This document shows, piece by piece, positions 43,801 to 52,413 of a stretch of DNA of 64,000 nt. The DNA comes from DATAEG01 sp963703085 (GTDB taxonomy: Bacteria; Actinomycetota; Actinomycetes; Mycobacteriales; Jatrophihabitantaceae): NCBI GenBank assembly GCA_963703085.1, contig OY969789.1, positions 310,001-374,000 on the forward strand. Direction: 5' to 3'. Each line of letters opens with the position of its first letter. The stretch's first letter is position 1. Both the position numbers and the translations under genes were made by a program. Under the pieces are notes generated by a model. It saw only the letters and a list, made by a program, of their open reading frames with translations. It was not told where the DNA came from and did no database searches.

Positions 43801-45424
43801 GTGGCTGGCGATCGAGGATTCCGGCCGGGTCCGCGATGCGCTGGGCAGCGCGCTGCCGGTCGGGGTGCCGGAAAGCTTCACCGAGCCGGTCCGCGACCCA
43901 CTGGGCGACCTGCTGTCCCGCTACGCCCGGACCCACGGCCCGTTCGTCACCGCGGACGCCGCAGCGCGATTCGGTCTGGGCGTCGCCGTCGTCGACGCCG
44001 GGCTGCACCGGCTGCACGCTGCCGGCCGGGTGATGCTCGGAGAGTTCCGTCCGGGCGGCACCGGCCGGGAATGGTGCGACGCGGAGGTGTTGCGCAAGAT
44101 CCGCCGCCGGTCGCTGGCGGCGCTGCGGCACGAGGTCGAGCCGGTATCCCCGGAGACGCTGGGCCGGTTCCTCCCGGCCTGGCAGGGCGTGGGGGTGCAC
44201 CGCAGCCGGTCGGGTGCCGATGCCGTGCTCCGGGTCGTCGAGCAGCTCGCCGGGGTGCCGATCCCGGCCAGCGCGCTGGAATCGCTGGTGCTGCCCAGCC
44301 GGATCGTGGGCTACCGGCCCAGCGACCTGGACGCCTTGACCGTGGCCGGCGAGGTGGTGTGGTGCGGCGCGGGGTCGTTGCCGGGTCACGACGGCTGGGT
44401 GGCACTGGCCCCGGCGGACGCGGCCGACTTGCTGCTGCCGTTGCCCGCCGAAGTGGAGCTCAGCGACATTCAGCTCGGCCTGCTGGCCGCGCTCGGGGAG
44501 GACCAGGCGGTGTTCTTCCGGACCCTCGCCGAGCGGCTGGCTCGACCAGAGGCCGAGGTCGGCGACGCCCTCTGGGATCTGGTCTGGGCGGGACTGGTCA
44601 GCAACGACACCTTCGGTCCGGTGCGCGCCCTGCTGCAAGGCAAGCCCCGCACCGCCCGGGCAAGCCGGCCGCCGGCCCGACGCGGCCGCTACCGCGCCTT
44701 CGCCCCGGCCGGATCTCCGATCCGGATCCCGGCTGCGACCGCCCCGGCCACGCTGTCCGGCCGCTGGTCGCGCACCCCGGAGCCCGATCGCGACCCGACC
44801 AGACGCGGCTACGCCGCAGCTGAGGTGCTGCTCGATCGGCACGGCGTCGTCACTCGCGGCGTCGTCACGGCCGAACGTCTCGCCGGCGGTTTCTCCGCCG
44901 TGTACCCGGTGCTCAAGGCGGCCGAGGAGGCCGGCAGGGCTCGGCGCGGCTACTTCGTCGAGGGTCTCGGCGCAGCCCAGTTCGCCACGCCGGGAGCGGT
45001 GGAACGACTGAGGCCGATGGCCACGAGCGGCGAAGCTGCTCCCGCCCTGGTGTTGGCCGCCACGGACCCGGCCAACCCGTACGGTGCGGCGGTGGGCTGG
45101 CCGTCCCGGCCCCCGGATGACGACGACTCGAGTCGGCGTGGGCACCAACCGGCCCGCAAGTCCGGTGCCCTGGTCGTTCTGGTCGACGGCGCCTGCACGC
45201 TGTATGTGGAGCGCGGTGGGCGCACCTTGCTGTCCTTCACCGATCACGCCGAGCGACTGCAACCGGCCGCCGACGCTCTGGCCCTGGCGGTCCGCGACGG
45301 CGCTCTGGGCAAGCTCGCGGTGGAACGCGCTGATGGTGCCGCGATCGTCAACTCTGCGCTCGGCAACGCGCTGGAGGCGGCCGGCTTCCGGCCGACTCCG
45401 CGAGGCCTGCGCCTGCGCGGCTGA
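40889..45424 (+). CDS. lhr: Lhr-type DEAD/DEAH-box ATP-dependent helicase
   Basis: Large helicase of 1511 residues, full length for bacterial Lhr, a 3'-5' DNA:RNA helicase induced by DNA damage in mycobacteria. Motif I is APTGSGKT (about 40-47), motif II DEVH, motif III GLSAT and motif VI QRIGRAGHQVG. Then come the winged-helix and Lhr-specific C-terminal regions. The GTG at 40889 gives the family's typical TFSPATQDWL start. An Nei-type glycosylase follows after 19 bases, suggesting a repair operon. Confidence 0.95.
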   Translation: MPTFSPATQDWLDGAFAAPTAAQQGAWDAISNGDNTLVVAPTGSGKTLAAFLAALDRLATEPRPEEPGRRCRVLYLSPLKALAVDVERNLRGPLAGIRQAASRLGLPEPDVRVAMRSGDTPADQRRGFVRDPADILITTPESLFLMLTSAAREVLRGVDTVIVDEVHAVCATKRGSHLALSLERLDALLQRPAQRIGLSATVRPVEEVATFLAGGRPVTIVQPPASKVIEVSVVVPVADLTELPATAPTGPDEPDSPQTGSIWPHVEERVLDLIETHRSTIVFVNSRKLAERLTTKLNELASERAGVAQAERTHSPAEVPAQSGSGHPLGEVVVARAHHGSVSKEQRALVEEELKGGRLPAVVATSSLELGIDMGAVDLVIQVESPPSVAAGLQRIGRAGHQVGAPSRGVVFPKFRGDLVECTVVAERMREGAIESMRYPRNPLDVLAQHIVAMLAMDSMTVAEVDELVRRAAPFAALPPSALDGVLDMLAGRYPSDDFAELRPRIVWDRVTGELTARRGAQHLAVTSGGTIPDRGMFGVFLASSGDDSKQSRRVGELDEEMVYESRVGDVFLLGSSSWRIEDITPDRVLVTPAPGQVGRMPFWKGDAPGRPAELGRAQGAFLRELSHASTTTATDRATKAGLDEWGVSNLLDYLREQKDAAGHVPDDRTLLVERFRDELGDWRLVVHSPFGAPVNAPWALLIAARIRERHGMDVATMHTDDGIVVRLPDTDAAPPGAELAVFEPEEVEALVTAELTGSALFASRFRECAARSLLLPKRDPRRRTALWQQRQRANQLLQVAAEHAEFPVVLEAMRECLQDVFDVPGLRSLMSDVGARRLTVIEVETQTPSPFARSLMFGFAGMFIYDGDAPLAERRAQALSLDSSLLAELLGSSELRELLDEKAIAEVEAEVTWLAESRRAAGLDGVHDLLRTVGDLTTAEAVARGATAHDLAELEASRRAIRVRIAGAERWLAIEDSGRVRDALGSALPVGVPESFTEPVRDPLGDLLSRYARTHGPFVTADAAARFGLGVAVVDAGLHRLHAAGRVMLGEFRPGGTGREWCDAEVLRKIRRRSLAALRHEVEPVSPETLGRFLPAWQGVGVHRSRSGADAVLRVVEQLAGVPIPASALESLVLPSRIVGYRPSDLDALTVAGEVVWCGAGSLPGHDGWVALAPADAADLLLPLPAEVELSDIQLGLLAALGEDQAVFFRTLAERLARPEAEVGDALWDLVWAGLVSNDTFGPVRALLQGKPRTARASRPPARRGRYRAFAPAGSPIRIPAATAPATLSGRWSRTPEPDRDPTRRGYAAAEVLLDRHGVVTRGVVTAERLAGGFSAVYPVLKAAEEAGRARRGYFVEGLGAAQFATPGAVERLRPMATSGEAAPALVLAATDPANPYGAAVGWPSRPPDDDDSSRRGHQPARKSGALVVLVDGACTLYVERGGRTLLSFTDHAERLQPAADALALAVRDGALGKLAVERADGAAIVNSALGNALEAAGFRPTPRGLRLRG

Positions 45425-45443
45425 GCAGCCGAGCCGCGCAGCC

Positions 45444-46226
45444 ATGCCCGAGGGCGACACCGTCTGGTTGGCCGCGCACCGTCTCGATGGGGCGTTGCGC
45501 GGCAGGCCGGTCAGCACCTTCGACCTCCGCGTCCCGCACCTGGCAACTGCCGACCTGCGCGGCGCCACGGTGCGCGAAGTGCTCGCGCGGGGCAAGCACA
45601 TCCTGATGCGCTTCGACACCGAGCAGACGCTGCACAGTCATCTGCGGATGGACGGGTCCTGGCGCATCGCGCCGGCAGCGCGCGCGGGCCGGATCGGCTT
45701 CGAGATCCGCGCCGTGATCGGCAACGCTGCGTGGCAGTGTCTCGGCCGGCGGGTCCACGACCTGGCGTTGGCGCCGACCGCCGAGGAGGCGCAATGGGTC
45801 GGCCACCTCGGCCCGGATCTGCTCGGCCCGGACTGGGACCCGCAGCGCGCAGTGGCGAACCTGCTCGCGCAGCCGGATCGTCCGGTCGCCGAGGCGCTGC
45901 TCGACCAACGCACCCTGGCCGGCATCGGGAACATGTACGCGGCGGAGATTCTGTTCCTGCATCACACCCGGCCCACCGCACCGGTGTCCGCGCTGCCCGA
46001 TCCGGCGGCGACGCTGGCGACGGCGCACCGACTGCTGCGGATGAACCGTGATCACCACGCCCAGTCCACCACCGGACAGCTGCGCCGCGGCGAGGAGCAC
46101 TGGGTCTATCAACGAGCCGGCCAGCCGTGCCGGCGGTGCCGAACTCCGATCGAGTCCGGGGAGATCGGCACCCCGCCCCAGCAGCGGACCACGTTCTGGT
46201 GCCCGCGGTGCCAGCCGATCCGGTGA
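45444..46226 (+). CDS. nei: Fpg/Nei family DNA glycosylase
   Basis: Bifunctional DNA glycosylase/AP lyase of 260 residues. The catalytic N-terminus is Pro2-Glu3 (MPEGDTVW). The H2TH region reads ALLDQRTLAGIGNMYAAEILF, and the C-terminal zinc finger has CRRC and CPRC. The PEGDTV start and the zinc finger place it with the actinobacterial Nei2/Nei group rather than Fpg (MutM). It lies 19 bases behind lhr on the same strand; co-transcription is likely. Confidence 0.93.
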   Translation: MPEGDTVWLAAHRLDGALRGRPVSTFDLRVPHLATADLRGATVREVLARGKHILMRFDTEQTLHSHLRMDGSWRIAPAARAGRIGFEIRAVIGNAAWQCLGRRVHDLALAPTAEEAQWVGHLGPDLLGPDWDPQRAVANLLAQPDRPVAEALLDQRTLAGIGNMYAAEILFLHHTRPTAPVSALPDPAATLATAHRLLRMNRDHHAQSTTGQLRRGEEHWVYQRAGQPCRRCRTPIESGEIGTPPQQRTTFWCPRCQPIR

Positions 46227-46284
46227 CCCCGCGCCGGCCGGCCAACAGCTGATCGCCGCTGGCCGTACCGGGCCCGCTGCCGGC

Positions 46285-46875
46285 TCAGCCCGCTGTCTGA
46301 CCCGGGCGTTGCCAGCCCGGGTCGCGGCCACTGAGGCCCAGCACCCGATCGAACACCGGCGCGTCCTGCGGCACGGTCACCGGTGGTCCGAACGGTCCGC
46401 CGTCCTGCCCAGAAGCTTGGGTGACGAAGGTGAGGCAGGCTTCGGCGGTGGCGTCGTCGCAGTCGTACTCCTGGCCGGTCGCCCGGGCCAGGTCCCACCC
46501 GTGCAAGGTGATCTCGTCGAGGCCGACCACACCCATGACCTGTGCCGGCAGATCCACGCCACCCGCCCGAGTCATCCCGTCCCATGCTGATGGGATGCGC
46601 CAGGCGGCAACCATCGCCGGGAGCTGCGCTTCTATCTGCTCTTGCCAGTTGTCTTCGAGCGCCGGCAGAACCCCGGCGGGACTGGAGTCGGTCAACGGGC
46701 CGAACTCCTTCTCCGCGGACGCCCGGAACGCCGCAGTGAGCCCGACCACGTGGGCCAGCAGGTCGCGCACCGCATACCGCTCGCACGGCGTCGGCTGGTC
46801 GAGCTGTGTCGCAGCGACGGGCAGCAGCGCATGCAACCGGGACGCGGCCGGCTCGAAGTCAGGGAAGGCGGTCAT
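46285..46875 (-). CDS. TIGR03086-type DinB-fold metal-binding protein
   Basis: A 196-residue protein of the mycothiol maleylpyruvate isomerase-like group. The N-terminal helix ends in QPTPCERYAVRDLLAHVVGL with a metal-ligand histidine, and a second histidine lies in VVGLDEITLHGWDLARATGQ. These are the standard TIGR03086 signatures. Substrate and reaction are unknown. It is convergent with the glycosylase gene. Confidence 0.85.
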   Translation of the reverse strand: MTAFPDFEPAASRLHALLPVAATQLDQPTPCERYAVRDLLAHVVGLTAAFRASAEKEFGPLTDSSPAGVLPALEDNWQEQIEAQLPAMVAAWRIPSAWDGMTRAGGVDLPAQVMGVVGLDEITLHGWDLARATGQEYDCDDATAEACLTFVTQASGQDGGPFGPPVTVPQDAPVFDRVLGLSGRDPGWQRPGQTAG

Positions 46876-46887
46876 CGACCGAAAATA

Positions 46888-47454
46888 TCAGCCGTCGACG
46901 ACCAATTCCCCACGCGGCGACAGTCGATAACCGACGTCCAGACTCTCGGTCAGCCCGAGGTTCTTCAACTTCCGCACGTTGACCTTGAACTCCGGTCGGG
47001 GCAGCCCGATCCGTTCGGCGAGCACGGTTGAGACGACGCCCGGGTTCGCCTTGATCAGCTGCAAGGTCTCACGCGTCCAGGGTCGGCCGGCGCGTGCGTC
47101 GATACGGTCCAGCCGGGACCGCAGCGCGGCAAGCTCCACGTCGTCGAGGGATGTGTCGGTGCGCAGCGCGATCCGGTCGTCCGGACCGACGTAGTGCAAG
47201 TCGACGCGCCACACCGTTGCTTCGGTGGCCCGCAACCGACTCAGCAGCGCGGCCAGATCGGCCTCACCGGCGGCCCGAGCATCGGCTTTGGTCAGCGACT
47301 CCACCGGCACTCGGGCAACCGCGTCGACGTGCAGGAGCATCCCCGACACGCGGTAGTCACCGCCGGGCCGAACTTGGGCGCGCGACCAGGTCCGAAAAGT
47401 ACGGGTGATCGTCCCGTCGACGAGACCGGGCCAGGCGTAGGCGCTGAACCGCAC
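46888..47454 (-). CDS. Protein with ASCH/PUA-like N-terminus and winged-helix C-terminus
   Basis: A 188-residue protein. The first 110 residues look like an ASCH/PUA-type fold (GTITRTFRTWSRAQVRPGGDYRV, VDLHYVGPDDRIALR). The last 70 resemble a winged helix (TRETLQLIKANPGVVSTVLAERIG, VNVRKLKNLGLTES, YRLSPRGELVV). This suggests an RNA- or DNA-binding role but no specific function. The GTG at 47454 lies 12 bases after the PspA stop on the same strand. The domain calls rest on pattern only. Confidence 0.6.
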   Translation of the reverse strand: MRFSAYAWPGLVDGTITRTFRTWSRAQVRPGGDYRVSGMLLHVDAVARVPVESLTKADARAAGEADLAALLSRLRATEATVWRVDLHYVGPDDRIALRTDTSLDDVELAALRSRLDRIDARAGRPWTRETLQLIKANPGVVSTVLAERIGLPRPEFKVNVRKLKNLGLTESLDVGYRLSPRGELVVDG

Positions 47455-47466
47455 CGCCGGCGTGGA

Positions 47467-48348
47467 CTACTGCTGGGCCGCCGGCGGAGTGGGTGGGGCA
47501 TCGGCAGGCGCCTGTGCGGGGTTCGCCTGGGGCATCCCGGTCGTCGCCGGGTCTGCTGACGTCGGCTCGCCCGGGCCGACCGCCTTGGCGGCCTCGCCCG
47601 CACCGACGGACGGCGCCGGCGCTGGGTGCAACGTCGCGCGGATCTCCTCCAGCCGAGCCGCCCCGGCCATGTCGCGGGTGGCCTTCTGCACCTCGAGGAT
47701 GCGGCCCTGCGTCGAGCCGGAGGCCAGATCGGCCTGACCTAGCGCGGTGGCGTAACGCGCCTCGATCTTGTCGCGGACCTCGTCCAGCGACGGAGTGTTC
47801 TTCGGCGCAGCGATCTGGCTGATCTGGTTCAACGACGCCGCGACCTGCTCCTGCATCTTGGCCTGTTCGAGCTGGCTGAGCAGCTTCGTCCGTTCGGACA
47901 GCTTCTGCTCGAGAATCATTTCGTTGCTCTGCACGGCCTCCCGGGCCTGCTGCGCCGCGCCGAGGGCCTGGTCGTGCATCTGCTTGAGGTCTTGGATGCC
48001 CTGCTCGGCGGTGACCAGTTGGCTGGCCAGCGTGCCGGCCGTCTGCTCGAACTGGGCGGCCTTGGCCGTGTCGCCTTCGGACCTGGCCTGCTCGGACAAC
48101 ACCAATGCCTGACGCGCTTGCGCCTTGAGGTTCTCCACCGAGGTGAGCTGGCGGTCCAGCTTCATCTCCAACTGCCGCTGGTTGCCGATCACGTTGGCCG
48201 CCTGCCGGGTCAGCGCCTCGTGCTCACGCTGCGCCTCTTCGATCGCCTGCCCAATCTGGATCTTCGGGTCGGCCCTCTCGTCGACTTTCGCTCCGAACCA
48301 CGCGCCGAAGTACTTCCACGCGCGGACGAACGGGTTCGCCTTGGCCAT
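47467..48348 (-). CDS. pspA: PspA/IM30 family protein
   Basis: Membrane-stress protein of 293 residues that coats and stabilises the cytoplasmic membrane. It is a long coiled coil (about 25-220) of PspA/IM30 type starting with the amphipathic NPFVRAWKYFGAWFG. A Pro/Ala-rich C-terminal tail of about 60 residues is an actinobacterial addition. ATG 48348 follows AAAGGGA; GTG 48366 is a weaker choice. As in Mycobacterium it is close to clgR, which activates it there. Confidence 0.93.
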   Translation of the reverse strand: MAKANPFVRAWKYFGAWFGAKVDERADPKIQIGQAIEEAQREHEALTRQAANVIGNQRQLEMKLDRQLTSVENLKAQARQALVLSEQARSEGDTAKAAQFEQTAGTLASQLVTAEQGIQDLKQMHDQALGAAQQAREAVQSNEMILEQKLSERTKLLSQLEQAKMQEQVAASLNQISQIAAPKNTPSLDEVRDKIEARYATALGQADLASGSTQGRILEVQKATRDMAGAARLEEIRATLHPAPAPSVGAGEAAKAVGPGEPTSADPATTGMPQANPAQAPADAPPTPPAAQQ

Positions 48349-48449
48349 GTACATCCCTTTCTCCACCCGGCACCCGGGCCTCTACCGGTACGTAACGCCC
48401 GTCCATCGTGTCACGAAGCAACGCATCGCCACCACGGCAGGTTCCCGGT

Positions 48450-49160
48450 TCAGGCTGCCGGCAGTCCCTCGAGCAACGCGGTGGCCTCGGCGCGGATGCC
48501 GCTCGGGTCACCGGGCGAGGTGAGATAGGACGACAGGAACCGCAGCACGATGTCGGTCCCGCCCCGGTCCGCCGCGGCGAGGCGGGCCCGCACCTCGGCG
48601 CGGACGTGCTGCCAGCCCTCGGCAGTGGAATCGATGCGCGCCATCCGGGCCAGCACCTCCGGCTCCGCTCTGGCCAGGACCCGGCGGATCGGGTGCGCGC
48701 TGATCGCGGCTGCCGCGGCGCTCAGGGCGGCGTCGAGGGGCAGGTCGCGAGTCTCGTCGCAGACGCGTTGCACCTCATTGCACAGCACCGCGGCCAAAAC
48801 GTCGTCGCGGGTGCGCAGGTGGTTGTAGAGAGTGGCCTTGGCGACACCGCTGGCGGCGGCGACCTGGGCCATGCTGACCCGCGTTCCGTGCGACGCGACC
48901 GCGGCAGCGGCACCGCTGAGCAGGGCTCGTCTGGTCCGGGCCATCGCATTGCCCGCCCGGGTCCGGGTGCCGCCGGCACGCACCGGCGGCGCCGAGGCCC
49001 GGTGATCGGTCGGTTCGGCGCTCAGCGCCGACCGCAGAGTCGGCTGCCTCCACTCACTCGCCGGCGTCGGCTCGGCATCGACGGTGGATCGGATCAGATG
49101 GGCTCGCACCGGATCGCCCGGACCTGTGGCACGTGGTGTCGGAAGAGTGGCCACAGCCAC
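48450..49160 (-). CDS. TetR/AcrR family transcriptional regulator
   Basis: A 236-residue regulator with the TetR DNA-binding helix-turn-helix at about residues 92-125 (VSMAQVAAASGVAKATLYNHLRTRDDVLAAV) and a helical ligand domain behind it. An N-terminal stretch of about 75 residues is longer than normal; an ATG at 48944 would give a standard TetR length. It lies between clgR and pspA on the same strand, so a part in envelope-stress control is likely. The ligand is unknown. Confidence 0.85.
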   Translation of the reverse strand: MAVATLPTPRATGPGDPVRAHLIRSTVDAEPTPASEWRQPTLRSALSAEPTDHRASAPPVRAGGTRTRAGNAMARTRRALLSGAAAAVASHGTRVSMAQVAAASGVAKATLYNHLRTRDDVLAAVLCNEVQRVCDETRDLPLDAALSAAAAAISAHPIRRVLARAEPEVLARMARIDSTAEGWQHVRAEVRARLAAADRGGTDIVLRFLSSYLTSPGDPSGIRAEATALLEGLPAA

Positions 49161-49232
49161 GGACGCTACCTCGCCACAACGCCGACGTGACCGGTCGGCG
49201 AAGTACTTTCTGACTGGGAGCGGCGGATTCGT

Positions 49233-49586
49233 TCAGCTGGCGAAGCTGGACACCGAGTGCACGCTGGCCGTCGGGCCGTGCGGGTGCCCCGGCGCCCGAC
49301 CGATCGCCGGCGCCGACATCACTGTATGCAGCCGAGCTCGGTCGGCAAGACGCTCCTCGCGACGCAACCGGTCGCTCACCTGGGCGAACACCTCGGACAG
49401 CTGCAGCTCCAGAGCGTCACAAATCGCGGCGAGCAACTCGGACGAGGCTTCCTTCTGGCCCCGCTCGATCTCGGACAGGTAGCCGAGGCTCACCCGCGCC
49501 TGCGCGGAAACCTCACGCAACGTGCGGCGCTGGCGCAAGCGAGCCGTTCGCAGCGTCTCGCCGACCACCGTCCGGATCGTTGCCAT
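49233..49586 (-). CDS. clgR: ClgR-like XRE transcriptional regulator
   Basis: A 117-residue regulator with an XRE helix-turn-helix (LREVSAQARVSLGYLSEIERGQKEASSELLAAIC) that matches ClgR, activator of clp protease and psp genes. The C-terminus ends in two small alanine/serine residues (SFAS), reminiscent of ClgR proteins that are themselves ClpP substrates. ATG 49586 has a GGAGGAG ribosome binding site. The order cinA-clgR-tetR-pspA is conserved. Confidence 0.9.
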   Translation of the reverse strand: MATIRTVVGETLRTARLRQRRTLREVSAQARVSLGYLSEIERGQKEASSELLAAICDALELQLSEVFAQVSDRLRREERLADRARLHTVMSAPAIGRAPGHPHGPTASVHSVSSFAS

Positions 49587-49685
49587 GCTGTGCCTCTCCT
49601 CCACCGAGCTCATCCTGACCTTTCACGGTACTCGTCGGGTGCGACCGGAATGCTCCGGCCGGACAGCTCAACCAGCCCTGTGGAG

Positions 49686-50201
49686 TCAACGTGCGAGCAG
49701 CGAACGGGATTCCCGGTCGAGCAACTGCAGCGCCAGGCGCACCGCCAGGGTGCGGATCTGGCCGCGCTCACCGGAGAACCTCCGCTCGGCAACCGTCTCT
49801 GCGTCCGGGCCGCTGAGCGCGGCGAACACGGTGCCGACGGCCCGCCCGTCCTGCGGCTCCGGCCCGGCTACTCCGGTGAGGCCGAGGCCCACCGTCGCGC
49901 GCAGCCGGGCCCGGGCGCCACGGGCCAGCTCAAGCGCCACGTCGGCATCGACGGCGCCGCGCTCGGCGAGCAGAGCTTCCGGCACGCCGGCCAGCGTCGC
50001 CTTCAGGTCGGTGGCGTAGACGACCAGCCCGCCACGGACGGTGGCCGACGCCCCGGCCACCTCGGTGAGCGCGGCGGTGACGAGCCCACCGGTCAGTGAC
50101 TCAGCGACCGCGACCGTCGCGGCGGCCTGGCGCAGCCGAGCGTGCAGCGCGACGACGTCGACGTCGTCGCCGACCTGCCCCTCGAGGGACGTCTCGCTCA
50201 T
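49686..50201 (-). CDS. cinA: CinA C-terminal domain protein (nicotinamide-nucleotide amidase)
   Basis: A 171-residue stand-alone CinA C-terminal domain, which deamidates nicotinamide mononucleotide in NAD recycling. Family motifs are VAVAESLTGGLVTAALT, VRGGLVVYATDLKATLAGV and GLGLTGVAGPEPQDGRAVGTVF. The N-terminal CinA/MoaB-like domain is absent, as usual in actinobacteria. The ATG at 50201 overlaps the pgsA stop (ATGA). Confidence 0.93.
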   Translation of the reverse strand: MSETSLEGQVGDDVDVVALHARLRQAAATVAVAESLTGGLVTAALTEVAGASATVRGGLVVYATDLKATLAGVPEALLAERGAVDADVALELARGARARLRATVGLGLTGVAGPEPQDGRAVGTVFAALSGPDAETVAERRFSGERGQIRTLAVRLALQLLDRESRSLLAR

Positions 50202-50848
50202 CAGATCCGGCCGGTGCGACGGAGGGAGACGGCGCGCAGCACGTAGTCCGCACCAGTCGCCAGGGTCAGGATGACAGCAGCGCCCATGATCACGTCCGCC
50301 ACGCTGTGCAGCCAGCCGGACAGCGGCAGCACGTACAGCCCGATGGCCACCGTCTGCAGCACCGTCTTCACCTTGCCGCCCCGGCTCGCGGCGAGGACGC
50401 CGCGGCGGATCACCCAGAACCGCAGCAGCGTCACTCCCACTTCCCGGACGAGGATCACCACCGTCAACCACCACGGCAGCTCACTGAGCAGGGAAAGCCC
50501 GACCAGCGCCGTGCCGATCAGCGCCTTGTCCGCGATCGGGTCGGCGAGCTTGCCGAACTCGGTGACCAGATTGCGCCGGCGGGCCAGCTCCCCGTCGATG
50601 CGGTCGGTGACGGCGGCAACCGCGAAAACCAGGCCGGCGAGAATCCGCCAACCGGTCAGATGCCCGGTGTCGTGGAACAAGCAGACGGCGAACACCGGCA
50701 CGAGCAACAACCGCACCACGGTGAGCGCATTGGCCACGTTCCACGCCGACGCACTGTTGGGCGGGTCGGCGATCGGATCGCGCGGCAACGGTCGATCAGG
50801 GTGCCGACCGAACCCGCCGGGCACCGCCTGGTCCGGCTCGCTCACCAC
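50201..50848 (-). CDS. pgsA: CDP-diacylglycerol-glycerol-3-phosphate 3-phosphatidyltransferase
   Basis: Integral membrane enzyme of 215 residues making phosphatidylglycerophosphate. The CDP-alcohol phosphatidyltransferase signature D-x2-D-G-x2-A-R-x8-G-x3-D-x3-D is complete (DRIDGELARRRN, EFGKLADPIADK). Five or six helices follow a 35-residue polar N-terminus. It lies between rimO and cinA, ten bases from rimO, and overlaps cinA by one base. Related phosphatidylinositol-phosphate synthases share the motif, so the exact alcohol acceptor is inferred from gene position. Confidence 0.93.
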   Translation of the reverse strand: MVSEPDQAVPGGFGRHPDRPLPRDPIADPPNSASAWNVANALTVVRLLLVPVFAVCLFHDTGHLTGWRILAGLVFAVAAVTDRIDGELARRRNLVTEFGKLADPIADKALIGTALVGLSLLSELPWWLTVVILVREVGVTLLRFWVIRRGVLAASRGGKVKTVLQTVAIGLYVLPLSGWLHSVADVIMGAAVILTLATGADYVLRAVSLRRTGRI

Positions 50849-50858
50849 CGCGCTGTCC

Positions 50859-52280
50859 TCATCGACGCGCGACCTGGTCCGGACCCACCTCGAGCGGGCC
50901 GACGCATTCCGCGACGAGGTCGACGCCGGCCGAGTCCACCGCGACGGCCTCCACCACCTGTCCGATGGACGCAGCGCCGAGCAGCGACGTCTCCCCGTCC
51001 TCCGGGCCCTGATGCAGCGCGCGGCCGATCACCCGGCCGTCGGAGCACTCCTCGACCAGTACCTGCAGCCGCTCCCCCATCCGCTCCTCGGCGCGTTGGC
51101 TCATCAACTCCTCGACGAGGTCGGTGATCCGCCGGACCCGGGCATCGATCTCACGCTGGTCCACGTGCCCGTCGAACCCGGCTGCTTCGGTGCCGTCCTC
51201 GTCGCTGTAGCCGAAAACGCCGACGGCATCGAGGCGCGCCTCGGTCAGGAAGTGGGCGAGTTCGTCGACATCGGCGTCGGTCTCGCCGGGGAACCCGACG
51301 ATGACGTTGCTGCGCGCGCCGGCCAGCGGTGCTGCACCGCGGATGCGCTCCAGCAGCGAGAGGAAGTCCGCGGTGCCGCCGAAGCGGCGCATCCGGCGCA
51401 GCACCGCAGTGCTGGCGTGTTGGAATGACAGATCGAAGTACGGCGCGACGCCAGGGGTCGCGGCGATCGCCTCGATCAGTCCGGGCCGCACCTCCGCCGG
51501 CTGCAGGTAGGAGACCCGGACCCGGTCGATGCCCGCCACCTCGGCCAGCCGCGGCAGCAGCGTTTCCAGGGCGGTCAGATCGCCGAGGTCCTTGCCGTAA
51601 GACGTCGAGTTCTCACTGACCATTACGAGTTCGCGGGCTCCACTACCGGCCAGCCAGCGCGCCTCGTCGACGATCTCGTCGGCCGGTCGCGAGACGAATG
51701 AGCCACGGAAGGACGGGATCGCGCAGAACGTGCAGCGCCGGTCGCATCCGGAGGCGAGCTTGAGGTTGGCGACCGGCGAGTCGATCAGCCTGCGCCGGCC
51801 GACACCGCCGGGTAACCACGCGTGACCCGGTAGGGCCACCCCTGCAGAGGCAGCCGGGCGGCGGGCCGGCGAGATCGGCAGCAGCGTCCTGCGGTCCCGG
51901 GGCTGATGCGCGTCCAGAGCGCGACCGGACAGGATGTCGTCGAGCCGGCTGCCGATGTCGGCGTAGTCGTCGAAGCTGAGCACCGCGTCTGCCTCGGGCA
52001 GCGACTCGGCGAGTTGCGCGCCGTACCGCTCGGCCAGACAGCCCACCGCGACGACCTTCTTACCGCTGCCGGCGGCCGCGAGCAGGGTGTCGATCGAGTC
52101 CTTCTTGGCGCTCTCGACGAAGCCGCAGGTGTTCACCACCACGACGTCGGCGGCATCCTCGTCGGACAACTGCCATCCCGAACCGGTCAGCCGGCCGGCG
52201 AGTTCCTCCGAGTCGACTTCGTTGCGCGCACAGCCGAGAGTCGTCAACGCAACCCTGCGTCGCGCGTCATCGGGCACCAT
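50859..52280 (-). CDS. rimO: Ribosomal protein S12 methylthiotransferase RimO
   Basis: Radical-SAM methylthiotransferase of 473 residues acting on Asp88 of ribosomal protein S12. The N-terminal cysteines are in TLGCARN, NTCGFVESAK and GCLAERY. The radical-SAM cluster motif is CDRRCTFC. A TRAM domain ends the protein. ATG 52280 is the start before VALTTLGCARN. It is a paralogue of MiaB at 31551 but its position beside pgsA marks it as RimO. Confidence 0.94.
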   Translation of the reverse strand: MVPDDARRRVALTTLGCARNEVDSEELAGRLTGSGWQLSDEDAADVVVVNTCGFVESAKKDSIDTLLAAAGSGKKVVAVGCLAERYGAQLAESLPEADAVLSFDDYADIGSRLDDILSGRALDAHQPRDRRTLLPISPARRPAASAGVALPGHAWLPGGVGRRRLIDSPVANLKLASGCDRRCTFCAIPSFRGSFVSRPADEIVDEARWLAGSGARELVMVSENSTSYGKDLGDLTALETLLPRLAEVAGIDRVRVSYLQPAEVRPGLIEAIAATPGVAPYFDLSFQHASTAVLRRMRRFGGTADFLSLLERIRGAAPLAGARSNVIVGFPGETDADVDELAHFLTEARLDAVGVFGYSDEDGTEAAGFDGHVDQREIDARVRRITDLVEELMSQRAEERMGERLQVLVEECSDGRVIGRALHQGPEDGETSLLGAASIGQVVEAVAVDSAGVDLVAECVGPLEVGPDQVARR

Positions 52281-52413
52281 CGCAGGGTATCGGGTGCCCG
52301 ACCCGGTTCCGGCCACCGCGGGACGCTCGTCCTGCGGCCGGCACCGCCCCGCGCACGATGTGACCGCCGTGGCGCCGTTAGGCTGGCGGCTCGGTGCGGA
52401 CCAGGGAGGCGGC

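Noticed and set aside
43529..45619. Very long minus-strand open frame (696 codons) opposite lhr
   Set aside because: It is antisense to the conserved helicase, lacks any recognisable motif and is Arg/Gly/Pro-rich, as expected for a shadow of high-GC coding DNA.
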